Shown here piece by piece: positions 8,731 through 18,176 of a stretch of 64,000 nucleotides of DNA. The stretch spans positions 2,852,001 through 2,916,000 of the forward strand of contig NZ_CP134609.1 in the NCBI RefSeq assembly GCF_031844705.1, read 5' to 3'. The position numbers and the translations under genes were made by a program. The notes below the pieces were generated by a model. That model was not told the origin of the DNA and searched no databases. It saw only the letters and a program-made list of their open reading frames with translations. Positions within the stretch are counted from its first letter, which is position 1. Each line of letters starts with the position of its first letter. The DNA comes from Streptomyces sp. ITFR-16 (GTDB lineage Bacteria > Actinomycetota > Actinomycetes > Streptomycetales > Streptomycetaceae).

Positions 8731-9384
8731 CCACGCCTCCTCTGCTCATGCCAAGAGCAAGGCAGGTCGCTGGATCGCTTTCCCTGCGGCGCACCAGCCC
8801 ACGGCGATCCGCGTCAGCGACCCGTCCTGCCCGGCGCGTGCTCCGCTTAGGGACCTCACCACTCCAGCCACCGTCCGCCGAGCGCAGTCCTCCCTGATTC
8901 ACCCAGCACCGAAACCGTGCTCCCTCTCCTCCAGACAAGCAAGGATAAATTGACCAAACCACCCCTTACGGTGAACGTGCAGTCCCACTCGCGCACGGGC
9001 CAAAGGGAGAGATCGACGCACCCTTCACCCGGCCCTGGAGGGCCCAAGATGGCGTCGCCAAGGGCAATCGGCGGCCGTCTGCTCCGACTTCCCCCACTGC
9101 CACCACGCCCGCCCGGGATCGGTGCATTTCCGGTGCGGCTTTCCAACTGCGGGGGACTCTCGATGATCACATCTTGGCGACGCCTGCTCAGGGAAGTCTT
9201 CACAAGTCATGGGGACCGCTACATCCCTATTGGTAACGATATGCAAGATGCCAAATCTGTAGAAAATCGATATGCCGCCGCTCGTGAAGCACCTTGTCAG
9301 ACAGGGGCTCCTACCCTCCTGCGACTTCTTCACTCAGTGCACGTGCCAACATCACGATCACTCCACATCTGCGTAAGGAACGTG
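8731..9384. other. Long intergenic region upstream of rhs
   Basis: 654 bp between the divergent integrase and rhs genes. Open frames here lack homology and codon logic. The last 170 bp (about 9215-9384) are clearly AT-richer than the surroundings and end in a TAAGGAA purine tract at 9374-9380, so this part probably holds the rhs promoter and leader. Confidence 0.45.
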
Positions 9385-12300
9385 ATGAAGAAGTTCAGGG
9401 GCGGCACAGTCCGCCTGGGAGGGGCAGCATCGCCACCGGCGATGCTGAGACGCATAGCCCTCGGGGTTGCTGCTGTCCTCGCGGCTGAGTCCGCCCTCGT
9501 CTCACTCGGAGCGGCAACCGCCCTTGCTGCACCCAGTGTTGAGCAGTTGGTGTCCACCGGCTCGAAGGATGGCAAGGCGGCCGCGACGTCGGCGGACTCT
9601 GTAGCTGCCGCCTTGCTGATGGCGCGCGCCCAGGGGCGAAAGATCGAGGCGATCTCGGAGCGCACAGAGACGGCCACCACGTACGCATTGCCCAGTGGTG
9701 AGTTGCAGACCACCGGCTATGCGGGGCCGGTCCGGCAGAAGAACGACTCCGGCCAGTGGCAGGACATCGACACGTCGCTCTCGGACACCGGCGCCGCGCT
9801 GGAACCGGATGTGGCGGCTGCCGACATCTTGGTCTCCGACGGTGGTGACACCCAGCTGGCGTCGGTTTCCGACGGCGAGAAGTCGTTCGCGATGGGCTGG
9901 GACGAGAAGCTCCCGACTCCGACAGTGAAGGACGACACCGCCCGGTACGACATAGGCGACGGACAGATACTGACCGTCACCGCTCTGTCGCAGGGCTTCG
10001 CCCAGAACGTCCTGCTGAGCAAGGCGCCCGTGGAGCCGCTGAGTTACAGGATTCCGATCGAGGCCAAGGGCCTGAAACTGTCGAAGGCCAGTTCGGGCCG
10101 GCTGCTCCTGAAGGACAGCGACGGGAAGCTCGCGGCCGAGGCTCCGGCTCCCATGATGTGGGACTCCTCCAAGGACGAGCGCTCGGGCGAGTCGAAGCAC
10201 CTCGCCGAGGTGAAGACCACCGTCGAGACGGCCGAGGACGGCTCGCAGACCCTGGTGCTGTCCCCGGACCCCGAGTACTTCGAGAAGGATCTGACGTACC
10301 CCGTCACTGTGGATCCCACCTCAACCCTCGCGGCGTCCACAGACACCTGGGTGGCAACCAACTACAACGACTCGCAGGTCTCCTCCACGGAGCTGAAGTC
10401 GGGCACCTACGACGCGGGCACGACCAAAGCCCGCTCGTACCTCAAGTTCGATGTGACTGCGTTCAAGGGCAAGCACATCACCGACACCAACCTTGCCCTG
10501 TACTCGGACTACTCCTCCACCTGCGCCACCACGGGGGCCGGCACGCAGGTGCGCCAGGTCACCGCTGACTGGTCGTCCTCCGCAATCACCTGGGCGGCGC
10601 AGCCGGCCACCACGGCAACCGGGGCGGTGACGAACAAGGCCGCTCTTGGATGGAACTCGTCCTGCCCCGCCGGCACGGTCAACTTCGACGTCGACGCCAT
10701 CGTGCAGTCCTGGGCGGGCGGTGCGGCCAACTACGGCCTTCGCGTCGCGGGCACCAGTGAGACGGATTCCACCACCTGGCGGCGGTTCCGCTCGGCGAAC
10801 TACGTCTCGGGCGACGGTTCCAGCGAACCTCATCTCACCGTCACGTACAACTCCTACCCGGCCGTACCGGCCTCGAACGCGATCGCACCGGCGCAGGTTA
10901 ATGCCTACAACGGCAAGCGGTACGTCACGTCCTTGAATCCCACGCTAATTGCGAAGGTCACGGACCCAGACGGGTCCAAGACCAAGGCCGAGTTCGAGGT
11001 CACGCCCGACCCGGCAGCAGCGAACACCACGTACACGTACACCGGATCCTCGGCGGCCGTGACCTCCGGTTCAACCGCGACTCTGACGGTACCCGGGGAC
11101 AAGGACTTTCCCGCCGGTGCCGCCCTGCGGGTCCGTGCGCGGGCGCATGACGGTACGGACTACGGATCCTGGTCGGGGTACACCACGTTCCAGCTGAACA
11201 CCGGCAAGCCTGTCGCACCCGCCATCAGCTGTGAGAAGTACGCCGTGAACAGCTGGTCGGCCAAGTCCGATGCAGCGGTGAACTGCACGCTGAACACGGA
11301 ATCGACGGACGGAGCCGGATACTTCTGGGGCCTGGACAACAAGGCGGTGCCCACCAAGAAGCTGGACACCACCAATGGTTCCGGTGGTGACGCCCTGACC
11401 GTGAGCATCACCCCTGACAACGGCTGGCACACGCTCTACGCCAAGACCGTCGACTCCGGCGGCAACGTCTCGCCAGGAGACCCCACCGCCTACAGCTTCG
11501 GAGTCGGTGCCGACGGATCAGCTGTCACAGCTCCGTCCGACGGGGACGCCACCGCTCGCCGCCTTCCCCTGTCCGCCAAGGGCAAAGCCTCCTACACCGG
11601 GGTGACCTGGCAGTACCGCCGCGGTGAGTCCGATGGTTGGCACACCGTGCCGGTCGCCGACGTCACCGTATCCGGCGACACGGTCACCGGCTGGCCGGTC
11701 AAGGTCACCAATGGAGAAGCCCCCAAGCTCGTATGGAACACGGTCTCCACACTGGCCGAGGACGGCGTGATCGGATTGCGCGCCGCATTCACGGACGGCA
11801 CCACTACCGGTTACACCCAGACGGTCGAAGCCACGCTGGACCGTGACGCGGGCACCGCGCTCACCACGACTGTCGGGCCTGGAGAGGTCAACGAGCTCAC
11901 AGGCGACTTCACGCTGACGGGCGCCGACGCCTCGGCCTTCGACGCGAGCGTAGGCCGCACGTACTCTTCCCGCGCCAACAACACGGACACCGAGGGGCAG
12001 GCAGACATCTTCGGCCCTGGCTGGACTTCGTCCGTCACCAGCGAAGCAAGCGATTTCACCCAGATACGTAAGACCTCCGATACCTCGGTGGAACTGCTCA
12101 GCGCCGACGGAAGTGCTGTTGCCTTCACCATCAAATCGGACGGCAGCTGGGCTCCGCAGACCGGGGCCGAGGGCAAGACGCTCACCGGCACGCTCAGCGG
12201 CTCGAAGTTCACGCTCACCGACACCGAGGCCAACACCACGGTGTTCACCCGAGCGGCGAGCGCGGCGCTGACCTGGACGCTGTCCTCCTCTGCCACAGCG

Positions 12301-15300
12301 GTCGACGACACCACAGTCACCACCGTCTCCGAGACCGTGACCGCCGGCGGCAAGACCCTCGCCCGTCCCCGGTACGTGATCTCCCCAACCGGTGCGGTCA
12401 AGGCGTCCACCTGCCAAGCGGATCCCGCTACCAAGGGTTGCCGGATCCTGGAGTACGTCTACGCTTCCACAACCACCGCCACCGGCTCGACACTCGGTGA
12501 CTACACGGGCCAGGTCAAGGCGATCAAGCTGTGGGCCACCACTCCCGGCGCCGCTACCTCCACTGCTGAGACCGTCGCCTCCTACGCGTATGCGGCGTCC
12601 GGCATTCTCCGCCAGGTATGGGACCCCCGCACCAGCCCTGCGCTGAAAACGGACTACGGCTACGACGCCGACGGCAGGGTCATCGCTCTCACCAGCCCCG
12701 GTGAGCTGCCCTGGACCTTCACCTACGGCAAGGCGGGATCCGCGCTGACCGCCGGCGCGGGCATGCTCATGTCGGTCTCCCGCCCGGCTTTGGCTAAGGG
12801 CACGAAGTCCACCGTATCCGGCCCAGCGACCACCACCGTGGTCTACGACGTGCCACTTTCCGGTGCTTCGGCTCCGTATCCGATGGACGCGGACACCGTC
12901 GCGACGTGGGCCCAGGACGAGGCCCCGACCGATGCCACCGCGATCTTCCCCGCCACCAGTGTTCCGGCCTCCAACACAGGAAGCGCCCTGAAGGCCGGGG
13001 ACTACGGCCGGGCCACGATCAGCTACCTCAACGCTAACGGAGCGGAGAGCAATAACGTGAGTCCTGGTGGTGCGATCACCACCAGCGGGTACGACCTGCT
13101 CGGCAATGAGGTTGTCAGCTTGACCGCCGCCAACCGGGCGCTCGCCCTGGGCACCTCCACCGACGCGGAGGCAGAACTGGCTGCCCTCGGCCTGACCGAT
13201 CTGTCCACCGCTGAACGAGCACAGCAGCTGGGAACCGTGGTGGAGTACTCCGCCGACGGCACCCGCCTGACGGACGAGTACGGTCCACTGAACCAGATCA
13301 CCTTGGCCGAGAAGCTTACCGGCTCCACCAGTGAGTCCACCTTGGCCGCCGGCACGGTCGTCCAGGCGCGCGCTCACACCTCCTACACCTACGATCAGGG
13401 TGCCCCCGCCGACGCGGCGGTCTCCGACCAGGTCACCTCCTCCACCACGGGTGCGGTCATCGCCGGCTACGCCACCGATGCCGATGCCGAGACCACGACC
13501 ACGACCTACGACTGGTCCACGGGCGCGGTGTTGGCCACCACCGGCGGTGGTGAGTCCTCCACCATGGTCACCGTCTACGACGACGCGGGTCGGGTGGCGA
13601 CCACCCGCACTCCCGGATCGACCGGCTCGGATGCGGGCACGCTGAAGTACACCTACTACGACGCGGACACCACTGGAACCTGCGCCTCGGTCGAGTGGGA
13701 CGGCCTGCTCTGCAAGACGACTCCGGCCGCCACCATCACCGGCGGGGGGACCAGCCCGGATCAGGCCATCACCACCGTCTACACCTACGGTCGGTGGGGC
13801 CAGGTCGTCACCGAGGCCGAGACCGCCAACGGGGTGACCCGCACAACTACCACCACGGCCGACCCGACAGGGCGTCCGCTCAAGACGACCGTTACCGGCG
13901 GTGCTGGAACAAGTACCCCGGCCACCGCGATCACTTACGACGAGTCCACTGGACAAGTCGCCAGCACCACCGCCAATGGGCAGACCTCCACCACGGAGTA
14001 CGACGCCTTGGGCCGGACGGTCTCCTACAGCGACGGAGTGGGTAACACCACCTCCTACGCCTATGACATTCTCGACCGCCCGGTGACGGCATCCGACTCG
14101 GTGCCCTCCACCACGTCCTACACCTACGACGACACAACCGGCCAGGCGCTGTCCGTCACCGACTCGGTCGCGGGGACGTCCAAGGCCGTCTCCTACGATG
14201 CCGACGGCGCACTCACGGGTGAGTCCCTTCCCGGTGGTTACAACCTGGCCAGGACGTTCGACACAGCCGGCAGCCAGACTTCTGTGACTTACACGGACTC
14301 CGAAGGCACCACCGTGCTCTCCGACTCCGCGACGTACACCATCCACGGCAAGCAGGCCGGCCACACCCAGACCGATGGCGGGACCCTGTCCACCGCCTAC
14401 GAGTACGACGCCCCCGGGCGTCTGGCCCTGGCCAACGACGACGACGGCACCACGACAACCTCGCGCGCCTACGCCTTCGACGCCGATGACAACCGCACCT
14501 CGCTGACCACCACCCTTGCCAGGGCGGACGGTACCGCCACCACCTCTACCAAGGCGTACCAGTACGACACAGCGAACCGCCTCACCGCTGAGGGCCACAC
14601 GTACGACGCCTTCGGTCGCACCACCAAACTGAATGGCAACACTCTGGCCTACTACGCCAATGACCTGGTCGCCAGCGAGACCGCGGGAGACACCCGCACC
14701 ACCTGGGGGCTGGACGCCGCCGGTCGCCTAGCCTCGTCGACCGCCGCGACTACTAGCGACAGCGGCACGACGTGGTCAACCAATAGCACCACGGTGAACC
14801 ACTACAGCTGTGGCTGCGACACTCCCTCCTGGACGGTCACGACCGCCGGCTCGACTTCCGCGGTCAGCCGCCACGTCTCGGATCTCACCGGCGGCCTCGC
14901 CGTCACCACCAGTGCCACCGGCGATGTGGTCCTCCAACTGGCCAACCTGCACGGCGACATCTCCGTCCAGATGGACTTGGACACCGCCACCGCCACCGTC
15001 CAGCGCTATGACGAGTACGGCAATCCGCTCGATCCCACCGCTGCCGCAGCGAAGTACGGATCGCTGGGCGCCTACCAGCGCGCCACGGACGGCCTCGCCG
15101 GTTACACCCTCATGGGTGTCCGAATGTACGATCCCGCCACCGGCCGCTTTCTCCAGACCGATCCGGTGTACGGGGGCAACACCAGCACCTACGTCTACCC
15201 CGCCGACCCGATCGGTCAGTCGGACACCAGTGGCGAGCTGAAATACCGCAACCAGACGAAGTCGACAAAGAATTACACCATCGGAATCAGTCGGAACTGC

Positions 15301-15645
15301 AACTCATCGAAGTCGAAGTGCAGTCTGACGTGGTACGTGAAACTGAAGGCGATCTGGAAGAAGCACGGATCGCTGAAGTTCGTGTACAGCATCGTCCTTC
15401 CGCTGTACAACGCCGCAAAAAATCAGAGCTACGGCCACCTGGAGTCGGGCACATACACCTTCCATGGCTCCTGGGGCGTCCCAAACGGGAGAGGCAGACC
15501 GGAGTCGGATCGCGGGAAGTACAGGGCCATGGGGATGACCTTCTGGTTCGACTGGACGGACAACGTCGAATTCAGCGGAAAATTCACCGTGCAGAGAGTA
15601 TGTGTGAAGAACCCAACGCTGAACGTGTACGGTCTCTTTACCTGA
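9385..15645 (+). CDS. Secreted Rhs/YD-repeat polymorphic toxin-like protein
   Basis: 2086 residues from the ATG at 9385 (AAGGAA just upstream; a GTG lies one codon earlier). Residues 1-50 form a long Sec signal peptide (LRRIALGVAAVLAAESALVS, cleavage near ALAA-P). A DNRLRE-type adhesion domain follows at about 308-490 (STDTWVATNYNDS, RSYLKFDV). Further β-sandwich segments come before about 840-1900, which hold dozens of YD/RHS repeats (YDADGRV, YDALGRTVSY, YDAFGRTTKL). The Rhs core motif lies at about 1910-1945 (GVRMYDPATGRFLQTDP). After DTSGE comes a unique tip of about 135 residues, richer in Asn, Lys and aromatics than the body, with three cysteines. I recognise no toxin family in it. YD shells typically encapsulate such tips. 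A candidate immunity gene follows. Confidence 0.9.
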   Translation: MKKFRGGTVRLGGAASPPAMLRRIALGVAAVLAAESALVSLGAATALAAPSVEQLVSTGSKDGKAAATSADSVAAALLMARAQGRKIEAISERTETATTYALPSGELQTTGYAGPVRQKNDSGQWQDIDTSLSDTGAALEPDVAAADILVSDGGDTQLASVSDGEKSFAMGWDEKLPTPTVKDDTARYDIGDGQILTVTALSQGFAQNVLLSKAPVEPLSYRIPIEAKGLKLSKASSGRLLLKDSDGKLAAEAPAPMMWDSSKDERSGESKHLAEVKTTVETAEDGSQTLVLSPDPEYFEKDLTYPVTVDPTSTLAASTDTWVATNYNDSQVSSTELKSGTYDAGTTKARSYLKFDVTAFKGKHITDTNLALYSDYSSTCATTGAGTQVRQVTADWSSSAITWAAQPATTATGAVTNKAALGWNSSCPAGTVNFDVDAIVQSWAGGAANYGLRVAGTSETDSTTWRRFRSANYVSGDGSSEPHLTVTYNSYPAVPASNAIAPAQVNAYNGKRYVTSLNPTLIAKVTDPDGSKTKAEFEVTPDPAAANTTYTYTGSSAAVTSGSTATLTVPGDKDFPAGAALRVRARAHDGTDYGSWSGYTTFQLNTGKPVAPAISCEKYAVNSWSAKSDAAVNCTLNTESTDGAGYFWGLDNKAVPTKKLDTTNGSGGDALTVSITPDNGWHTLYAKTVDSGGNVSPGDPTAYSFGVGADGSAVTAPSDGDATARRLPLSAKGKASYTGVTWQYRRGESDGWHTVPVADVTVSGDTVTGWPVKVTNGEAPKLVWNTVSTLAEDGVIGLRAAFTDGTTTGYTQTVEATLDRDAGTALTTTVGPGEVNELTGDFTLTGADASAFDASVGRTYSSRANNTDTEGQADIFGPGWTSSVTSEASDFTQIRKTSDTSVELLSADGSAVAFTIKSDGSWAPQTGAEGKTLTGTLSGSKFTLTDTEANTTVFTRAASAALTWTLSSSATAVDDTTVTTVSETVTAGGKTLARPRYVISPTGAVKASTCQADPATKGCRILEYVYASTTTATGSTLGDYTGQVKAIKLWATTPGAATSTAETVASYAYAASGILRQVWDPRTSPALKTDYGYDADGRVIALTSPGELPWTFTYGKAGSALTAGAGMLMSVSRPALAKGTKSTVSGPATTTVVYDVPLSGASAPYPMDADTVATWAQDEAPTDATAIFPATSVPASNTGSALKAGDYGRATISYLNANGAESNNVSPGGAITTSGYDLLGNEVVSLTAANRALALGTSTDAEAELAALGLTDLSTAERAQQLGTVVEYSADGTRLTDEYGPLNQITLAEKLTGSTSESTLAAGTVVQARAHTSYTYDQGAPADAAVSDQVTSSTTGAVIAGYATDADAETTTTTYDWSTGAVLATTGGGESSTMVTVYDDAGRVATTRTPGSTGSDAGTLKYTYYDADTTGTCASVEWDGLLCKTTPAATITGGGTSPDQAITTVYTYGRWGQVVTEAETANGVTRTTTTTADPTGRPLKTTVTGGAGTSTPATAITYDESTGQVASTTANGQTSTTEYDALGRTVSYSDGVGNTTSYAYDILDRPVTASDSVPSTTSYTYDDTTGQALSVTDSVAGTSKAVSYDADGALTGESLPGGYNLARTFDTAGSQTSVTYTDSEGTTVLSDSATYTIHGKQAGHTQTDGGTLSTAYEYDAPGRLALANDDDGTTTTSRAYAFDADDNRTSLTTTLARADGTATTSTKAYQYDTANRLTAEGHTYDAFGRTTKLNGNTLAYYANDLVASETAGDTRTTWGLDAAGRLASSTAATTSDSGTTWSTNSTTVNHYSCGCDTPSWTVTTAGSTSAVSRHVSDLTGGLAVTTSATGDVVLQLANLHGDISVQMDLDTATATVQRYDEYGNPLDPTAAAAKYGSLGAYQRATDGLAGYTLMGVRMYDPATGRFLQTDPVYGGNTSTYVYPADPIGQSDTSGELKYRNQTKSTKNYTIGISRNCNSSKSKCSLTWYVKLKAIWKKHGSLKFVYSIVLPLYNAAKNQSYGHLESGTYTFHGSWGVPNGRGRPESDRGKYRAMGMTFWFDWTDNVEFSGKFTVQRVCVKNPTLNVYGLFT

Positions 15646-15680
15646 GACTTCGCGGAGTGATCCGAGAAGTCTCGTGAGTA

Positions 15681-15726
15681 CGCCGCTGGGGGAAGGTTGC
15701 GAAAATCGCTTCTTCGCCCAGCGGCG
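15681..15726 (+). promoter_or_regulatory. Hairpin between rhs and its downstream gene
   Basis: Arms CGCCGCTGGG (15681-15690) and CCCAGCGGCG (15717-15726) pair perfectly. The loop contains a second, inner stem (GAAG-GTT-GCGA pairing with TCGC-TT-CTTC). There is a T-rich stretch after it. It could terminate or attenuate transcription leaving rhs and so set the level of the next gene. Confidence 0.5.
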
Positions 15727-15782
15727 CAGTGTTTTCTAAGACTCGATGCGATCGGGTCGCTCCCTTTGAAAGGTGGCGGGGT

Positions 15783-16313
15783 ATGGCAAATTTTGCAGAC
15801 TGGCGAGACAGGATGCTCCAAGCAGCATGGCGACAGGGAGACGATTTTCCGGAAGGAGTTCTGGAATGGATGTCCGAGCTATACGGAGAAGTCGGCGAGA
15901 TCTCGGGGGAGGTCTTTTGTGAACTTTGGACCTCGCGAACCTTCTCGATGGCCAGGGCGGCTTTCCAGGTCATCGAAAAATCAGTAGAAGAGGAGACCGG
16001 GAAGCAGGCAACTGGGGAGGACTACTGCTACATCGACTATGTGCGCGACCCGGACATCGGGCCGGTCGGCGTCGTGAGGATCAAATCCGTAGAAGTCTCG
16101 ACGCCAGATTGGGAAGAAATCTTGGGCACTATGGCAGAAGGGGTTCAGGAATTTGTTATGAGTCATTACAGAATCGTCTGGCCTGTGTGCGAGAATCACC
16201 GAACAGGTTTGCATGTGGGCTATTTCCGTGGCATTTCTGTCTGGAACTGTAGAGAAGGGCATTCGGGCGGTCACGTGGTGAGAGCGATCGATCCTGCCAC
16301 CCGCCTCTATTGA
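15783..16313 (+). CDS. Candidate immunity protein for the Rhs tip
   Basis: A 176-residue cytoplasmic protein without signal peptide. It is acidic in its first half (PEGVLEWMSELYGEVGEISG) and ends with a Cys/His-rich segment, PVCENHRTGLHVGYF then WNCREGHSGGH, which could bind zinc. I recognise no family. Its position, first gene after the rhs tip on the same strand, and its base composition, AT-richer than the rhs body, fit an immunity gene; this is inference. The ATG at 15783 follows a GGTGG site. The IS630 insertion falls in its stop codon: the ancestral end was CGC CTC TAA, now CGC CTC TAT TGA, adding only one tyrosine, so the gene is still intact. Confidence 0.65.
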   Translation: MANFADWRDRMLQAAWRQGDDFPEGVLEWMSELYGEVGEISGEVFCELWTSRTFSMARAAFQVIEKSVEEETGKQATGEDYCYIDYVRDPDIGPVGVVRIKSVEVSTPDWEEILGTMAEGVQEFVMSHYRIVWPVCENHRTGLHVGYFRGISVWNCREGHSGGHVVRAIDPATRLY

Positions 16314-16349
16314 TCCGAAACGCTTTGGGTTCAGGCTCGTTGATGGCGT

Positions 16350-17396
16350 GTGAGTGATCTGGTGGGGGACGCGCGGACTTGGTCGCCGGACGCGCAGGAG
16401 GCTGTGCGGTTGCTGGCGGTGTCGGCGTTGGTGGAGGGCCGGGACCGGGTGGAGGTTGCCGCTCTGTTCAGGGTGTCGGTCAGGGCCGTGGACAACTGGT
16501 GGGCGAGGTGGCAGGCCGGCGGGCGGGACGCGCTGCTGTCCCGGCCGCGGGGCCGGCGCGCGGGGGAGCATCAGGTTCTGTCCGAGGCCGAGCAGGCCGC
16601 CGTGCGGCAGGCCGTCCTCGATCACACGCCGTCCGGCCTGGGGCTTTCGGGCCAGCTGTGGACGCGGGCGCAGATAGGCCGGCTGATCTTCAAGCTGTAC
16701 GGAGTCCGCTCCACGGAGCCCGGGGTCGGCAAGTACCTCAAGCGCTGGGGACTGACTTTCCAGCGGCCCGACAAGCGGGCCGTAGAGCAGGATCCGGAAG
16801 CGGTCCGGACGTGGCACGAGGAGACCTGGCCGGCGATCCGGGCCCGGGCGAAGGCCGATAACGGCGAGATCCTGTTCGCCGACCAGGTCGAGATCCGCTC
16901 GGACCAGGTCACCGGCCGCACCTGGGGTATGAAGGGGAAGACACCGGTGGTCCGCCGCACCGGGAACCGGTTCTCCGTGAACGCGATGTCCGCGATCAGC
17001 ACCAAGGGCCGAATGCACTTCATGGTCTTCACCGAGTCGTTCGACGCGACGGTCATGTGCCGTTTCCTCGCCCGCATCGTCGGTCACTTCGACCGGAAGG
17101 TCCACCTGATCGTCGACCGGCACTCGGCCCACCGCTCGAAGACCGTCCGGGCCTGGCTCGCCGACCACCAGGACGAGATCGAACTGCACTTCCTGCCCTC
17201 GTACTCACCCGAACTCAACCCGGACGAGCTCGTCAACGCCGACCTCAAACGCAACCTGCCCCACACCCACCGGGCCAGGAACCGGACCGAACTCGCCGCC
17301 GAGACCCGCAGGTTCTTCCACCGCAGACAACGCCAACCCCACATCATCACCGGCTACTTCAAAGCCCCGCACGTCCGCTACACCCTCGACGAGTGA
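16350..17396 (+). CDS. IS630-family transposase
   Basis: 348 residues with an N-terminal helix-turn-helix (VAALFRVSVRAVDNWWARWQ) and a DDE domain. The catalytic acids are the Asp in EILFADQVEI, the Asp in LIVDRHSAH, and the final Asp/Glu in SYSPELNPDELVNADLK, the hallmark C-terminal block of IS630 transposases. It starts at a GTG (16350). Its stop codon TGA straddles the junction with the inserted IS5-type element: the AGT target duplication regenerates the same stop, so the protein is unchanged and possibly active. Confidence 0.92.
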   Translation: MSDLVGDARTWSPDAQEAVRLLAVSALVEGRDRVEVAALFRVSVRAVDNWWARWQAGGRDALLSRPRGRRAGEHQVLSEAEQAAVRQAVLDHTPSGLGLSGQLWTRAQIGRLIFKLYGVRSTEPGVGKYLKRWGLTFQRPDKRAVEQDPEAVRTWHEETWPAIRARAKADNGEILFADQVEIRSDQVTGRTWGMKGKTPVVRRTGNRFSVNAMSAISTKGRMHFMVFTESFDATVMCRFLARIVGHFDRKVHLIVDRHSAHRSKTVRAWLADHQDEIELHFLPSYSPELNPDELVNADLKRNLPHTHRARNRTELAAETRRFFHRRQRQPHIITGYFKAPHVRYTLDE

Positions 17397-18176
17397 GCGT
17401 TTTCAGCGTGGCCACTGATCGGGTGACGGAGCGGTGTGAAGGTCGGGGTGCGCAACGGACAGGGCTCCCGCGCCGTTGAGGGAGGTGTTCGACGTCTCAA
17501 CTCAGCTGCACAGGAGCCCTGTTGGTTCCGTATCCTGCCGCACTCGACCTGCCTCACGCCCTGGTCGAGTGGGTCGCGATGCTCATCGTCATCCGTGAGG
17601 GTGACCGCCGGTGCAAACTCGCCGCACCGTCGTGCGCTGGTCGCACTCGTGTACCTGCGCCGCCACGACACTCTCGCCCGCATCGCCGCCGGCTTTGGGA
17701 TATCCGTCGGCACCGCCCATGCCTACGTCACCTCCGTCACCGGCCTGCTCGCCGACCAGGCACCGGGCCTGCTCAAGACGCTGCGCTCGCACGACCCGGA
17801 ATTCGTCCTCCTGGACGGCACGCTCGCCGAGTGCGACCGCGTCGGCGACGGCAAGGCCGACTACTCGGCGAAGCACAAGCGGCACGGGGTGAACGTGCAG
17901 GTCGTCACCGACCCAGCCGGAGAGATCCTGTGGATCTCGCCCGCGCTGCCGGGCCGGACCCACGATCTGACCGCCGCCCGCGCCCACAGGATCCTTCGGA
18001 TCTGCGAACGCCAGGGCGTCCCGGTCCTCGCCGACATGGCCTACATCGGTGCCGGCGACTGGGTCACCACAGCCAAGCGCCGCCCGCCAGGCGGGGAACT
18101 CGCCCCCACCGACCGAACCCGGAACCGGGCCCTGTCCGCAGCCCGGGGGGCCTTGACCCCGAATTCTGGACACGGG

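Noticed and set aside
8441..8962. A possible excisionase gene just upstream of the integrase
   Set aside because: The frame overlaps the integrase start and lacks a convincing helix-turn-helix; no ribosome site.
8917..9384. A longer N-terminus for the Rhs protein
   Set aside because: The frame is open upstream, but the Sec signal peptide begins just after the ATG at 9385, which also has the purine-rich site; the upstream translation has no domain.
11518..14598. A 1026-codon open frame on the minus strand, antisense to the rhs gene
   Set aside because: High-GC repetitive coding DNA leaves the opposite strand open; the translation is Gly/Arg/Val-rich with no domain, and the plus strand encodes clear YD repeats.
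9385..15645. An intein or internal protease domain within the Rhs shell
   Set aside because: No intein splicing blocks were found, and the repeat register continues without a large insert.
17522..18165. The IS5-type transposase frame change as proof of programmed frameshifting
   Set aside because: No slippery heptamer is obvious and the second IS5-type copy in the window is a single frame, so a simple mutation is as likely.
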